From positions 186,001-250,000 of the forward strand of contig NZ_JAANHS010000002.1 in NCBI RefSeq assembly GCF_011174775.1: DNA of 64,000 nt. The letters are read 5' to 3'. Below, in pieces: positions 24,219-33,665 of this stretch. Positions within the stretch are counted from its first letter, which is position 1. Each line of letters starts with the position of its first letter. A program made the position numbers and the translations under genes. The stretch comes from Rhodobacter calidifons. Lineage in GTDB: Bacteria; Pseudomonadota; Alphaproteobacteria; Rhodobacterales; Rhodobacteraceae. Under the pieces are notes generated by a model, which made no database searches, was not told the origin of the DNA, and worked only from the letters and a program-made list of their open reading frames with translations.

Positions 24219-25513
24219 CAGGCGACCAGCCGCAGGGCCTGGCGTTCGGCCATTGCCTCGACCACGTCCACCGCCGAGGCGAAACCGTCCTCGTGAAAGC
24301 CGTTGCGCATCCAGGCACCGCAGAACCAGGTGTTGCGGGCCCCGTTCATCGCGCGGAGGCGGTCCTGCGCCGCGAAGGCTGCGACGTCGAAGACCGGGTG
24401 GTGGAAGGTGGTCACGTCGTGGATCAATTCGTCCCGGATCGGCCTTGTGGTGTTCAGCGTCACGAACAGCGGGTCGTCCTGCGGGATCGGCTGGAGCGAG
24501 TTCATCCAGTAGGTCAGGTCGATCCGGTCGCCGGGGCCCGATTTTGGCTCGACATAGGACCAGGAGGACCAGACCTTGCGCGACCGGGGCATCAGCGAGG
24601 GATCGGAATGCAGCACAGCCTCGTTCGGCTGATAGCGGATCGCGGCCAGCGCGCCGGTTTCCTCGGGCGTGCCGTCGGCGAGGAGTTTCAGCGCGATGTT
24701 GGAATGGGTGGCGAAAACCACGTCATCGAACAGTTCCGGCTCGCAGCCTTCGGCGCGGACGAAGACCGACCCGGCCTCGCGCCGGACGCTGGCGACGGGG
24801 GTGGCGGTGCGGATGTCCACGCCTTGCGCCGTCATCGCGGAGTGCAGGCGGCGGACATATTCCACCGACCCGCCCCTGACGGTGTACCACTGGTGCTGGC
24901 CGTCATAGTCCATCAGCGCGTGGTTGCGGAAGAAGCGCACCAGCGCCTGCGCCGGGAAGTTCAGGATGCCCGAGGTCGGCGTGGACCAGATCGCGCCGGA
25001 GAACGGGGTGATGTAGTGATCGCGGAAGTAGCGGCCCGTGCCAAGCCGCCCCAGAAGCTCGCCGATGGTCATGGCGGGATCGGTCGCCATGGCTTCGGCA
25101 TTGCGGTTGAAGTGCAGGATGTCGGACAGCATCCGCAGGAAGCGCGGGTTGAAGGCGTTGCGGCGCTGGGCGAAGATCGTGTCCAGCGAGGCCAGCCCGT
25201 ATTCCAGCGCGCCGCCCCGGATCGAGGCGCCGAAGGACATGTTGCTTTCGGTGACGGGCACGCCCAGCTTGTCGAACAGCCGGACAAGGTTGGGGTAGTT
25301 GACCCGGTTGAAGACGATGAAGCCGGTATCGACCGGCTGGTCCTTGCGCTTGCCGGCGATCACGGTGCGGGCATGGCCGCCGAGGCGCGGCTCGGATTCG
25401 AACAGGACGACCGAGTTCCGGTCGGCCAGAAGATGGGCTGCGGCCATCCCGGAAATGCCGCCGCCGATCACGGCGATGCGGCGGGGCGTGGGGCCGAACT
25501 GTTCGAAAGGCAT
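24218..25513 (-). CDS. FAD-dependent oxidoreductase (flavin amine oxidase type), RpoE-regulated
   Basis: A 431-residue flavoprotein with the Rossmann motif IAVIGGGISGMAAAHLL at residues 13-29, then ESEPRLGGHARTV and DTGFIVFNRVNYPNLVRLFDKLGV, as in amine oxidase-like proteins annotated in cyclopropane fatty-acid synthesis. In R. sphaeroides its counterpart sits beside rpoE-chrR and responds to singlet oxygen. An RpoE-type promoter lies at 25571-25542. The predicted transcript starts after the in-frame Met codon at 25552, so ATG 25513, with GAGGGAAG just upstream, is the likely start. First gene of the divergent stress operon. Confidence 0.9.
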   Translation of the reverse strand: MPFEQFGPTPRRIAVIGGGISGMAAAHLLADRNSVVLFESEPRLGGHARTVIAGKRKDQPVDTGFIVFNRVNYPNLVRLFDKLGVPVTESNMSFGASIRGGALEYGLASLDTIFAQRRNAFNPRFLRMLSDILHFNRNAEAMATDPAMTIGELLGRLGTGRYFRDHYITPFSGAIWSTPTSGILNFPAQALVRFFRNHALMDYDGQHQWYTVRGGSVEYVRRLHSAMTAQGVDIRTATPVASVRREAGSVFVRAEGCEPELFDDVVFATHSNIALKLLADGTPEETGALAAIRYQPNEAVLHSDPSLMPRSRKVWSSWSYVEPKSGPGDRIDLTYWMNSLQPIPQDDPLFVTLNTTRPIRDELIHDVTTFHHPVFDVAAFAAQDRLRAMNGARNTWFCGAWMRNGFHEDGFASAVDVVEAMAERQALRLVA

Positions 25514-25541
25514 TTTCTGGACTTCCCTCGTTGGTTTCACA

Positions 25542-25571
25542 GGCTTACGCATCGGGTGCCCGATCGGATCA
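25542..25571 (-). promoter_or_regulatory. RpoE-type promoter for the flavoprotein-DUF1365 genes
   Basis: On the minus strand TGATCC (25571-25566) and TAAGCC (25547-25542) are separated by 18 bases. The Rhodobacter group IV sigma factor RpoE recognises TGATCC-N18/19-TAAG-like promoters. The start codon at 25513 is about 22 bases after the expected transcription start. Confidence 0.75.
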
Positions 25572-25709
25572 CCCTTCGCTGCGCATACGCGGTCGCACCG
25601 GAGAAAGTTTCGTGTCAGGTTCCCTATACGCACTGATGCCGGGGAATCTGTCAAATGAAGTTGACAGGAAGGCTTGACTTGTGGCGCCGGCGCTCCAATT
25701 GGCTGAAAA

Positions 25710-25739
25710 TGATCCGACTGCGGGGTCAGGGCGTAGAAG
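25710..25739 (+). promoter_or_regulatory. RpoE-type autoregulatory promoter of rpoE-chrR
   Basis: TGATCC at 25710-25715 and TAGAAG at 25734-25739 with an 18-base spacer match the RpoE consensus. Transcription would begin near 25747, after the ATG at 25744 but before the ATG at 25771, which decides the rpoE start. The site faces the opposite way to the flavoprotein promoter 140 bases away. Confidence 0.75.
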
Positions 25740-25770
25740 TCACATGATGCTTGACGCCTCGAGACCCGCT

Positions 25771-26394
25771 ATGACGGAGCAGGCCTTGCCGCCCATGCCT
25801 TCGGGCATCGGTGGGATGGTCGGTTCGCGCCAGAAAAAGGACGGGTCGTTGGCGAAGGTGGAAGATGAGACGGACTGGGCCGGCCTTCTGGTGAAGGTGC
25901 GCGACCATCAGGACAGGGCTGCCTTTGCCGCCTTGTTCCGGCACTTTGCCCCCAGGGTGAAGGCCTTCCTGATGAAGTCCGGTGCAGGGGCCGCACTGGC
26001 CGAGGAATGTGCGCAGGACGTCATGGCGGTGCTGTGGCAGAAGGCGCATCTCTTCGACCCGGCGCGGGCCAGCGTGGCGACCTGGGTCTATACCATCGCC
26101 CGCAACCGGCGGATCGACGCGCTGCGCAAGGCGCGCCGGGCCGAGCCGGAGGAACTGGATTGGGGTCCCGAGCCCGAGCCGGATCAGGCCGAGGTTCTGG
26201 AAGCCCAGCAAGAGACAGAGCGGCTGGGGCGCGCGTTGGCCGCGTTGCCTGCACCGCAGAGGACGTTGATCGAACGCGCCTTCTACGGCGACCTCTCGCA
26301 CAGCGAGATCGCGGCAGAAACGGGGCTTCCCCTGGGGACGATCAAATCGCGGATACGGCTGGCGCTGGAGAAGCTGCGCCACCAGATGGGTTGA
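25771..26394 (+). CDS. rpoE: ECF sigma factor RpoE (singlet-oxygen response)
   Basis: A group IV sigma factor of up to 207 residues. Region 2 (ALFRHFAPRVKAFLMKSGAG ... DPARASVATWVYTIARNRRIDALRK) and region 4 (FYGDLSHSEIAAETGLPLGTIKSRIRLALEKLR) are complete. It drives transcription of its own operon and of photo-oxidative stress genes when released by ChrR. The N-terminal about 30 residues are not conserved in look, so a later start (ATG 25795 or GTG 25858) is possible. ATG 25771 is used because it is the first after the predicted RpoE-dependent transcription start. chrR follows after 14 bases. Confidence 0.92.
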   Translation: MTEQALPPMPSGIGGMVGSRQKKDGSLAKVEDETDWAGLLVKVRDHQDRAAFAALFRHFAPRVKAFLMKSGAGAALAEECAQDVMAVLWQKAHLFDPARASVATWVYTIARNRRIDALRKARRAEPEELDWGPEPEPDQAEVLEAQQETERLGRALAALPAPQRTLIERAFYGDLSHSEIAAETGLPLGTIKSRIRLALEKLRHQMG

Positions 26395-26408
26395 AGGACT
26401 AAGTAGAA

Positions 26409-27053
26409 ATGACGATACGCCACCATCTTTCGGACCAGCTTCTGATGGCCTACGCGGCCGGTCAGCTGCCCGAGGCGTTCAACCTGGTTGTGGCGACGCA
26501 TGTCTCGCTGTGCGACGAGTGCCGGGCGCGGGCTGCGTCCTTCGATGCGGTGGGCGGGGTGCTGCTGGAAGAGGCCGAAGAGATCGCGATGGGCGAGGAT
26601 GCCCTGGCGCGCGCGCTGGAGCGGATCGAGGGCCTGCCGCAGGCGACAAGGTCCGAGCCCTTGAAACCGGCGGGCATCTTCCCGGCGCCGCTGGCCGATT
26701 ACGTCGGCGGCGACCTGTCGACGGTGCGCTGGCGCAAGGTCGGCGGCGGGGTGAAACAGGCGATCCTGCCCACCGGCAAGGATGCCTCGGCGCGGCTTTT
26801 GTATATTCCGGCGGGGACGGCGGTGCCGGACCACGGCCACCGGGGGATGGAGCTGACGCTGGTGTTGCAGGGCGCCTTCGCCGACGAGAACGACCGCTTC
26901 GGTCGGGGCGATATCGAGATCGCCGATGAAGAGGTGGAACATACCCCGGTCGCTCTGGCGGGTGAGGATTGCATCTGCCTGGCGGCCACCGATGCGCCGT
27001 TGCGGTTCCGGGGGCTGATCCCGAGGCTGGCGCAGCCGCTTTTGCGGATCTGA
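26409..27053 (+). CDS. chrR: Zinc-dependent anti-sigma factor ChrR
   Basis: A 214-residue anti-sigma factor that sequesters RpoE until singlet oxygen is present. The N-terminal anti-sigma domain has zinc ligands at His6, His31, Cys35 and Cys38, exactly the positions known from R. sphaeroides ChrR. The C-terminal cupin domain has HGHRGME (His142, His144, Glu148) and His178, and Cys188/Cys190 are also kept. The complete ligand sets suggest a functional singlet-oxygen-sensing protein. It is co-transcribed with rpoE. Confidence 0.96.
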   Translation: MTIRHHLSDQLLMAYAAGQLPEAFNLVVATHVSLCDECRARAASFDAVGGVLLEEAEEIAMGEDALARALERIEGLPQATRSEPLKPAGIFPAPLADYVGGDLSTVRWRKVGGGVKQAILPTGKDASARLLYIPAGTAVPDHGHRGMELTLVLQGAFADENDRFGRGDIEIADEEVEHTPVALAGEDCICLAATDAPLRFRGLIPRLAQPLLRI

Positions 27054-27061
27054 CAGGGGGG

Positions 27062-27091
27062 CCGGTCGGGCCGGTCTGAAGCCCGGCCTAC
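27062..27091. repeat. Short hairpin repeat (family E), copy 2, after chrR
   Basis: GGGCCGGTCTGAAGCCCGGCC forms a stem-loop in the 34-base gap between the convergent chrR and hutD-like genes and runs into the stop region of the latter. It resembles 16031-16052. It could act as a bidirectional terminator, although no clear T-run follows. Confidence 0.5.
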
Positions 27092-27618
27092 GGCAGTTGC
27101 AAGCGGACCGCGATCACCGGCCAGTCGCCTTGCAGGCGCGCGGGACCCTCGGTGAGGATCAGATCGTCGCGGCCGACCATGTGCCCGTTCACCTCACAAG
27201 GGCCGAGCGCGTAGAGCGCAAGGGTGCCACCGGCGGTCAAATGACCGTTCCGGGCGAGCGTCACCTGTGGCTTCGGCAGGCCGCGCGCGGTCATCACGTT
27301 GAAATCGTCGGACTGCTGGCTGTTGGTCTCGCTGGCGGTCACCTCGACATCTCCTGTAAAGGCCACCGGCACCAGAGGCGCGCAGCGCAGGTCGATGCCC
27401 GGTCCGGTCAGCCGGAAGCCGGGGCCCGAAAGCACCGTCAGGTTCCGCTCGATCCCGGGAAACAGCGAAAAGGGCCCGTCCTCCACCACGGATGCGCGCG
27501 ACAGGCGGACCAGAAGCTGGCCGTCCCGTTCCAGCCGCCAGAGCTCGGTCGTGGTGCCGCGTCCGTTCTTCCAGGGCTGGGTCCGGTAGTCGGCGGGTGT
27601 CAGGTGATGCAGGAACAT
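27088..27618 (-). CDS. HutD/Ves family cupin protein
   Basis: A 176-residue double-stranded beta-helix protein. The N-terminal PWKNGRGTTTELWR and SRASVVEDGPFSLFPGIERNLTVLSGPG motifs are those of HutD/Ves. HutD is associated with histidine utilisation operons in other proteobacteria, but no hut genes are nearby, so its role here is open. It stands alone: chrR converges from the left, and a palindromic repeat separates it from rmuC on the right. Confidence 0.88.
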   Translation of the reverse strand: MFLHHLTPADYRTQPWKNGRGTTTELWRLERDGQLLVRLSRASVVEDGPFSLFPGIERNLTVLSGPGFRLTGPGIDLRCAPLVPVAFTGDVEVTASETNSQQSDDFNVMTARGLPKPQVTLARNGHLTAGGTLALYALGPCEVNGHMVGRDDLILTEGPARLQGDWPVIAVRLQLP

Positions 27619-27652
27619 CCCGTCTTTTCGCGCGACACTTGCCGCAAGACAA

Positions 27653-27722
27653 CCCGTCCCGGGCCTGACCCGGGACCTCCCGGCATCTCTCGGAGAGGCC
27701 CCGGGTCAGGCCCGGGGCGGGG
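27653..27722. repeat. Palindromic element (family B), intergenic copy between rmuC and the hutD-like gene
   Basis: A 70-bp inverted repeat with arms CCCGTCCCGGGCCTGACCCG and CGGGTCAGGCCCGGGGCGGG around CTCCCGGCATCTCTCGGAGA, the centre being itself partly palindromic. It fills the gap between the rmuC stop and the hutD-like start. Same family as the in-frame copies in cobG and cobN. Confidence 0.88.
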
Positions 27723-27724
27723 TC

Positions 27725-28885
27725 TCACTCGGCCGCGGTCGGGCCGATCACCCGCGCCGGCGTGTCGGGGGCCAGGTCCTCGAAATCGAAATTGTCCAGC
27801 CGCCGCGCGCGTTTGCTGGCCTTGTCGGAGGAGATCTTGATTTCTTCGATATCCTTCGCCGCCTGGCCGAAATGGCGGTCGAGGTTCTCCACCCGCGCGC
27901 CAAGGCGTTCGACATCGGCATAGAGCAGCGACAGTTCCCGCCGGATCGCCCCCGCCTGTTCGCGCATCCTCGCGTCCTTCAGGACCGCGCGCATCGTGTT
28001 CAGCGTCGCCATGCAGGTGGTGGGCGAGACGATCCAGACCTTCACGCCGAAGCCTTCGCGCACCAGTTCCGGGAAATTGGCGTGCAGTTCGGCATAGACC
28101 GCTTCGGACGGCAGGAACATCAGTGCGCCGTCGGCGGTTTCGCCGTCCAGGATGTATTTCTCCGAGATCGCCCGGATATGGGCGCGGACGGCGGTGCGCA
28201 TCTGTTGCGCGGCCTCCTGTGCGGCGCGCGGGGTGTCGGCGCGGCGGATCGCCTCGTAGGCCTCCAGCGGGAATTTGGCGTCGATCACGATGGGGCCGGG
28301 GGGATTGGGCAGATGGATCAGGCAGTCGGCGCGGCGGCCGTTCGAAAGGGTCGCCTGCATCGTGTAGGCGTCCGATGGCAGCGCCTTCTGCACGATGTCA
28401 TGCAGCTGGATTTCGCCGAAGGCGCCGCGGGTCTGCTTGTTCGACAGGATGTCCTGAAGGGACAGGACGTTCCCCGACAGCTTTTCGATGTTGGCCTGCG
28501 CCTTGTCGATGGTTTCCAGCCGCTGCTGCAATTCTCCCAAGGACCGCGCCGTGCGCGTCGAGGTGCCATGCAGCGCCTCGGTCATCTGGCGCTGCACCTC
28601 GGCCAGCCGCTGTTCCATGACCTGCAACATCGCCGTCTGGCTGACCGCCTGCGCTTCGGAAACATGGTGCAGGCCGCCCGCCAGGCGTTCCTGCCCGTCG
28701 CCCAATTGCTGGATGCGGGAGGACAGCCAGCCGATCTCGCGCATCAGCGGTTCGGCGGCCTTCGCCGAGCGGCTGACGCTGCGCAGGATCAGGACGAGGA
28801 AGCCGAGGAGCACCGCGACGAGGCCCCCGAGGACCAGCACCTCGGGGTCGTTCCACTGATAGGTCTGGCCGAAAAGCGTGATCAT
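27725..28885 (-). CDS. rmuC: DNA recombination protein RmuC
   Basis: A 386-residue RmuC family protein: one N-terminal membrane anchor (about residues 14-34), a coiled-coil segment (about 50-150), then the nuclease-like RmuC domain ([69 protein letters not shown]). In E. coli RmuC limits rearrangements at inverted repeats, which is notable in a genome rich in palindromes. Its ATG overlaps the mutL stop, forming a mutL-rmuC repair operon. Confidence 0.93.
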   Translation of the reverse strand: MITLFGQTYQWNDPEVLVLGGLVAVLLGFLVLILRSVSRSAKAAEPLMREIGWLSSRIQQLGDGQERLAGGLHHVSEAQAVSQTAMLQVMEQRLAEVQRQMTEALHGTSTRTARSLGELQQRLETIDKAQANIEKLSGNVLSLQDILSNKQTRGAFGEIQLHDIVQKALPSDAYTMQATLSNGRRADCLIHLPNPPGPIVIDAKFPLEAYEAIRRADTPRAAQEAAQQMRTAVRAHIRAISEKYILDGETADGALMFLPSEAVYAELHANFPELVREGFGVKVWIVSPTTCMATLNTMRAVLKDARMREQAGAIRRELSLLYADVERLGARVENLDRHFGQAAKDIEEIKISSDKASKRARRLDNFDFEDLAPDTPARVIGPTAAE

Positions 28886-30717
28886 CGGCGGCCGAACAGG
28901 CGTTCGATGTCGTGAAGGCTGAGTTCCACATAAGTGGGCCGCCCGTGGTTGCACTGGCCCGAAAGCGGCGTCGCCTCCATCTCGCGCAGAAGGGCGTCCA
29001 TCTCTTCCACCCGCATCTGCCGACCGGAGCGGACCGAGCCGTGGCAGGCCATGCGGCTGAGGATCGCGTCGATCTTTGCGCGGACAAGGTTGCTGTCGCC
29101 CTGATCGGCCAGTTCGTCCAGGATGTCGCGGATCAGCGCCGCGCCGTTGACCGGGCCGAGGATCGCGGGCGTCTCGCGGATTGCCACCGCGCTGCCGCCG
29201 AAGGGTTCGATCACCAGACCGACCGCCGCCAGATCGGGCGCGGCGTCCAGAAGGCGCGCGGCATCGGTGGGCGACAGGTCCACGATTTCCGGGATCAGCA
29301 GCGGCTGGCTGCGGATGCCGGTCTCGGCCAGTTGGCGCTTAAGCCGTTCATAGACGAGGCGTTCATGGGCGGCGTGCTGATCGACGATGACGATGCCGGT
29401 GGCGGTCTGGGCGAGGATGTAGTTTTCGTGCAGCTGCGCCCGGGCGGCGCCGAGGGGGTGCTCCCGGAAATGCTCGTCGTGCGGCTGCGCCTTCTCCTCG
29501 CTGGGGGCGGTGCCGGGGGTGAACGCCGGGGCCTGGGAGGCTTCGGCGAATCCCTGCGGCGCCTGAAACGCAAAGGCGCGTGACAGGCTTTGCTGGCTGG
29601 GTCGGTCCATCTGGTAGACGGGGTGGAAGGCGCCCAGCGTGGCCGCGCCGACAGTCGAGGAGGCCCGGTGGCCAGCGCCCGCCAGCGCCGATTTCAGCGC
29701 GGTGATGATGAGGCTGCGCGCGGCGTCGGGTTCGCGGAAGCGGACCTCGGCCTTGGCGGGGTGGACGTTCACATCCACGCGCTGCGGATCGGCGATCAGG
29801 TTCAGCACCGCCGCCGGGTGCCGGTCGCGGGAGAGGACGTCGAAATAGGCGGCGCGAAGGGCGCCATACAGCATCCGGTCCAGCACCGGGCGGCCGTTGA
29901 CGAACAGGTATTGCTGCGCCGAGGAGCCCCGCGAATAGGTCGGCAGGGCCGCATAGCCTTGCAGGCGCAGCCCCTCGCGTTCGGCGTCGATGCGCAGCGC
30001 GTTGTCGATGAAATCGCGGCCCAACACCGAGGCCAGCCGCGCGCCCAGTGCGTCGAACAGGTCGCCGCTCGCGGGGTCGGCGCGGAACAGCACGCGCGCC
30101 TCACCCCCGCTCACGTCGCGGAGCGTGAAGCCCACCAGCGGCTCGGCCATGGCCAGACGGCGGATGACCTCGGTCACCGCCTGCGTCTCGGCCCGGTCGG
30201 AGCGGAGAAATTTCAAACGCGCCGGGGTGGCGAAGAACAGATCGCGCAGTTCGACCACGGTGCCCCGGGTCAGCGCGGCGGGTTTCACCGGGGACATCCG
30301 GCTGCCCTCGCAGGTGATCTGCGCCGCCTCGCCGTCCGCGCGCGAGGTGATGGTCAGTCGTCCCACGGCGCCGAGGGACGGCAAAGCCTCGCCCCGGAAG
30401 CCGAAGCTGCGGATGTCCAGCAGGTCGGACCCGTCGATCTTCGAGGTCGCATGGCGCGAGAGCGCCAGCGGCAGGTCCTCGGCCGTCATCCCGCAGCCGT
30501 CGTCGGTGACCCGGATCAGCGTCTTTCCGCCGTCGGCGATGTCCACCTGGATACGCGACGCGCCGGCGTCCAGCGCGTTCTCGACCAGTTCCTTCACGGC
30601 CGAGGCGGGCCGTTCCACCACCTCGCCCGCCGCGATGCGGTTGATTGCGGCCTCATCCAGTTGCCGGATCACCGGACGACCGGTAATGCCCGTTATCTTG
30701 GGGGTGTGAAGCATCAT
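28882..30717 (-). CDS. mutL: DNA mismatch repair protein MutL (endonuclease type)
   Basis: A 611-residue MutL. The N-terminal GHKL ATPase has [19 protein letters not shown], the DDGCGM loop and [11 protein letters not shown]. The C-terminal domain contains the metal-binding endonuclease motif [12 protein letters not shown] (DQHAx2Ex4E), together with ACHGSVRSG and CNHGRPT. It is therefore a nicking MutL, expected where MutH is absent. Start at 30717 ([10 protein letters not shown]); the adjacent ATG at 30714 is equivalent. Divergent from the sbtA-like gene across 116 bases. Confidence 0.95.
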   Translation of the reverse strand: MMLHTPKITGITGRPVIRQLDEAAINRIAAGEVVERPASAVKELVENALDAGASRIQVDIADGGKTLIRVTDDGCGMTAEDLPLALSRHATSKIDGSDLLDIRSFGFRGEALPSLGAVGRLTITSRADGEAAQITCEGSRMSPVKPAALTRGTVVELRDLFFATPARLKFLRSDRAETQAVTEVIRRLAMAEPLVGFTLRDVSGGEARVLFRADPASGDLFDALGARLASVLGRDFIDNALRIDAEREGLRLQGYAALPTYSRGSSAQQYLFVNGRPVLDRMLYGALRAAYFDVLSRDRHPAAVLNLIADPQRVDVNVHPAKAEVRFREPDAARSLIITALKSALAGAGHRASSTVGAATLGAFHPVYQMDRPSQQSLSRAFAFQAPQGFAEASQAPAFTPGTAPSEEKAQPHDEHFREHPLGAARAQLHENYILAQTATGIVIVDQHAAHERLVYERLKRQLAETGIRSQPLLIPEIVDLSPTDAARLLDAAPDLAAVGLVIEPFGGSAVAIRETPAILGPVNGAALIRDILDELADQGDSNLVRAKIDAILSRMACHGSVRSGRQMRVEEMDALLREMEATPLSGQCNHGRPTYVELSLHDIERLFGRR

Positions 30718-30833
30718 GCCCCCATCTGTAGCAGGGTGCAACGAGTCGGGGAAGAACGAAACGGGATTGTCGCGCTTCGGGGTTGCGCTGTCCGGGCCGT
30801 GCGTCGTATCGGCGGAAGAAACGGGGGACAGTC

Positions 30834-31811
30834 ATGCAGGACATCCTGGCGCTGGCCAGCGCCAACCTTCTGACGCCGATGATCCTGTGCTTTGCGCTGG
30901 GTCTCTTTGCCGCCCTCGCCCGCAGCGAGCTGACGATCCCCGAGGCGGTGGCGAAGGGGATGTCGATCTACCTTCTGTTCTCCATCGGCTTCAAGGGCGG
31001 GGTGGCGGTGGCCGACCACGGGATGGACGGGCGCATCGTCGCGGCGCTGGCGGCGGGCATCGTGCTGTCCTTCGTCATCCCCTTCGCGGCCTTCGCCCTG
31101 CTGAAGCTGATGACCCGGCTTCCGGTCACCGATGCGGCGGCGGTGGCGGCGCATTACGGCTCGATCTCGATCGTGACCTTCGTCACGGCCTCGTCGGTGG
31201 TGCAGGGCACGGGATTGAAGGCCGAGGGCTACATGGTCGCCGTGGCTGCCGCGATGGAGGCCCCGGCGATCATCTCGGCGCTGTTCCTGGCCAGCCGCTT
31301 CGGCGGACGGGCCGAGAAGATGGATGCCGAGCTCTGGCGCGAGATCCTGCTGAACGGGTCGATCGTGCTGCTGGTCGGGGCCTTCCTGATCGGGCTGGTG
31401 ACCGGAGAGCCCGGCATGGCGCGGATCGAGGCCTTCATCGTCGCGCCCTTCCAGGGGGTGCTGTGTCTGTTTCTTCTGGACATGGGCCTGGTCGCGGGAC
31501 GGGGGATGCGGAATGCAAAGGGCGTGCTGACCCTGGGGGTGCTGGCCTTCGGGCTGCTGATGCCGGTGGTGGGCGCGGGCTTCGGGCTGGCGGCGGGGAT
31601 GATCCTTGGTCTGTCCACCGGCGGCGTCGCCCTCCTGATGGTGCTGGCGGGGTCGGCGAGTTACATCGCCGTGCCCGCCGCGATGCGGGTGGCCCTGCCG
31701 GATGCGAACCCGTCGATCTACCTGACGCTGTCCTTGGGCGTGACCTTCCCGTTCAATCTGGTGATCGGTATTCCGGCCTGGGTGGCCGTGGCAACGGCGG
31801 TGGGGGGCTGA
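30834..31811 (+). CDS. sbtA: SbtA-type sodium-dependent bicarbonate transporter
   Basis: A 325-residue membrane protein with about ten helices, belonging to the SbtA (DUF897) family of Na+/HCO3- symporters first known from cyanobacteria. The helices ANLLTPMILCFALGLFAAL, GMSIYLLFSIGFKGGVAVA and AHYGSISIVTFVTASSVVQG carry the conserved Ser/Thr-rich segments. The downstream SbtB-like PII protein, four bases away, supports the assignment. Anion choice in this organism is inferred from the family, not proven. ATG 30834 is the first plausible start. Confidence 0.87.
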   Translation: MQDILALASANLLTPMILCFALGLFAALARSELTIPEAVAKGMSIYLLFSIGFKGGVAVADHGMDGRIVAALAAGIVLSFVIPFAAFALLKLMTRLPVTDAAAVAAHYGSISIVTFVTASSVVQGTGLKAEGYMVAVAAAMEAPAIISALFLASRFGGRAEKMDAELWREILLNGSIVLLVGAFLIGLVTGEPGMARIEAFIVAPFQGVLCLFLLDMGLVAGRGMRNAKGVLTLGVLAFGLLMPVVGAGFGLAAGMILGLSTGGVALLMVLAGSASYIAVPAAMRVALPDANPSIYLTLSLGVTFPFNLVIGIPAWVAVATAVGG

Positions 31812-31815
31812 GACG

Positions 31816-32124
31816 ATGCAGATGCACAAGGCGAAACGGGTGGAGATCATCATCGAGGCGCCGATGGAGGGCCGTCTGACCCAGGCGCTGGAGAAGGCGG
31901 GGGTCACGGGGTTCACCGTGCTGCCGGTGTTCGGCGGCTCGGGCCGGTCGGGCCGCTGGACGCGCGAGGGCCAGGTCGGCCGCAGCGGCATGGTCGCCGT
32001 GGTCTGCCTGATCCGGCCCGAGCGGCTGGATGGGCTGCTTGAGGCGGCCTATGCGGTGGTCGAGCGGCATATCGGGGTGATCGGGGTGACCGATGCCGAG
32101 GTGCTGCGGGCGGAAAGGTTCTGA
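31816..32124 (+). CDS. sbtB: SbtB-type PII-like regulator of the bicarbonate transporter
   Basis: A 102-residue PII-superfamily protein: the beta1 strand KRVEIIIEA, a glycine-rich T-loop (PVFGGSGRSGRWTREGQVG) and the VVERHIGVIGVTDAEVLR C-terminus. SbtB binds adenine nucleotides and gates SbtA. The C-terminal cysteine-containing R-loop seen in some cyanobacterial SbtB proteins is absent: the protein ends in ERF. It is four bases from sbtA, hence co-translated. Confidence 0.85.
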   Translation: MQMHKAKRVEIIIEAPMEGRLTQALEKAGVTGFTVLPVFGGSGRSGRWTREGQVGRSGMVAVVCLIRPERLDGLLEAAYAVVERHIGVIGVTDAEVLRAERF

Positions 32125-32130
32125 GACCCC

Positions 32131-32219
32131 CGCCCGCGAAGGCTCGTCGCTGACTTCGCCACTCCTCGCCGGGGTCAACCGACGACCCAACCGACGAGGA
32201 GCCGAAGGCGAACGAGGAG
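32131..32219. repeat. Palindromic spacer between convergent sbtB and patD
   Basis: This 98-base gap contains CTCCTCG and CGACGAGGAG arms, an inner GGGTC...GACCC pair, and repeated AAGGC/GAGGAG blocks. It probably folds and may terminate both transcripts. No poly-T run is seen. Confidence 0.35.
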
Positions 32220-32222
32220 GCG

Positions 32223-33653
32223 TCAGCCGTGCTTGACCATCACATGCCTGACCACCGTATAGTCCTCCAGCGCATAGACCGACATGTCCTTGCCGTAGCC
32301 CGACTGCTTCAATCCCCCATGCGGCATTTCGTTGGTCAGCATGAAATGGGTATTGATCCAGGTGCAGCCGTAGCGCAGCCGCGCCGCCGTCGCCATGGCG
32401 CGGCCGACGTCGCGGGTCCAGACCGATGACGCCAGCCCGTAATCGCTGTCGTTGGCCCAGGTGACGGCCTCATCGACTTCGCTGAACGGGGTCACGCTGA
32501 CCACCGGGCCGAAGACCTCACGCCTTACGATCTCGTCCTCCTGCCTGGCCCCGGCGACCACCGTGGGCTTGTAGTAGAAGCCCTGGTCCATCGCCTCGCC
32601 GCCCGTGGTGATCTGGATGTGGTTCAGTTCGCGCGCGCGGTTGACGAAGCTGGCCACCCGGTCGCGCTGGCGCTGCGAGATCAGCGGGCCGATTTCATTG
32701 GTGGCGTCGTCCTCCGCCCCCAGAACGATGGACGACGCCGCCGAGGTGAGATCCGCGACGAGATTGTCGTAGATCTTCTTCCCGGCATAGACCCGGCAGG
32801 CGGCGGTGCAGTCCTGTCCGGCGTTGTAGAAGGAAAAGGCGCGCAGGCCTTCGACGACCTCGGAAATGTCGGCATCGTCGAACACGATCACCGGGGCCTT
32901 GCCACCCAGTTCCAGATGCGTCCGCTTCACGGTCTTGGCGGCCGCGTCCAGCATCTTCTTGCCCGTCGCCACGTCTCCGGTCAGGGAGATCATGTCCACC
33001 TGGGGATGGTTGATGAGGTAGCTGCCGACGGTCTGCCCACGCCCGGCGATGACGTTGACCACACCTGCGGGCAGGACATCGGCCAGGATCTGCGCCAGTT
33101 TCAGCGCGGTCAGCGGCGTCTGCTCGCTGGGCTTGAAGACCACGGTATTGCCGCCCCCGATGGCAGGGCCAAGCTTCCAGGCCATCATCATCAAGGGATA
33201 GTTCCAGGGCGCGATACTGGCCACCACGCCCACCGGGTCACGGCGGATCATCGAGGTATGGCCCGAAAGGTATTCGCCCGCCACCGTGCCCGTCATGCAG
33301 CGCACGGCGCCGGCGAAATAGCGGAAGCAGTCCACGATGGCGGGGATCTCGTCGTTGCGCGCCGCGTTGATCGGCTTGCCGCAGTTCAGCGCCTCGAGCG
33401 CGGCGAAGACATCGGCTTCGGCTTCGATCCGGTCCGCAATGGCCAGAAGCGCGGCCGAGCGTTCGGCGGGCGTGGTGCGGGACCAGCCCTCGAAGGCGGC
33501 GCGTGCGGCGCCGACGGCGCGGTCCACCTGGGCGGTCGAGGCTTCGGGCAGTTCCAGGATCAGCCCGCCGGTGCGGGGGTTCAGGATCGGCTCGGGCGTC
33601 TCCTGTCCGGCTTCGAAGCTGCTGCCGATGAGGAATTTCGTCTGGATGGTCAT
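32223..33653 (-). CDS. patD: Gamma-aminobutyraldehyde dehydrogenase
   Basis: A 476-residue NAD(P)-dependent aldehyde dehydrogenase. The cofactor site ([19 protein letters not shown]), general base in LELGGKAP and nucleophilic cysteine in NAGQDCTA (about residue 289) are all present. Sequence and context match YdcW/PatD, which oxidises 4-aminobutyraldehyde to GABA in putrescine degradation. It is the last gene of a SBP-ATPase-permease-permease-dehydrogenase operon, the same set as E. coli ydcSTUVW. A relative acting on another amino-aldehyde cannot be excluded. Confidence 0.88.
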   Translation of the reverse strand: MTIQTKFLIGSSFEAGQETPEPILNPRTGGLILELPEASTAQVDRAVGAARAAFEGWSRTTPAERSAALLAIADRIEAEADVFAALEALNCGKPINAARNDEIPAIVDCFRYFAGAVRCMTGTVAGEYLSGHTSMIRRDPVGVVASIAPWNYPLMMMAWKLGPAIGGGNTVVFKPSEQTPLTALKLAQILADVLPAGVVNVIAGRGQTVGSYLINHPQVDMISLTGDVATGKKMLDAAAKTVKRTHLELGGKAPVIVFDDADISEVVEGLRAFSFYNAGQDCTAACRVYAGKKIYDNLVADLTSAASSIVLGAEDDATNEIGPLISQRQRDRVASFVNRARELNHIQITTGGEAMDQGFYYKPTVVAGARQEDEIVRREVFGPVVSVTPFSEVDEAVTWANDSDYGLASSVWTRDVGRAMATAARLRYGCTWINTHFMLTNEMPHGGLKQSGYGKDMSVYALEDYTVVRHVMVKHG

Positions 33654-33665
33654 GGGTAAGTCTCC

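Noticed and set aside
25681-25770. Earlier starts (25681, 25744) for rpoE
   Set aside because: Both lie upstream of the predicted RpoE-dependent transcription start near 25747 and encode no conserved sequence.
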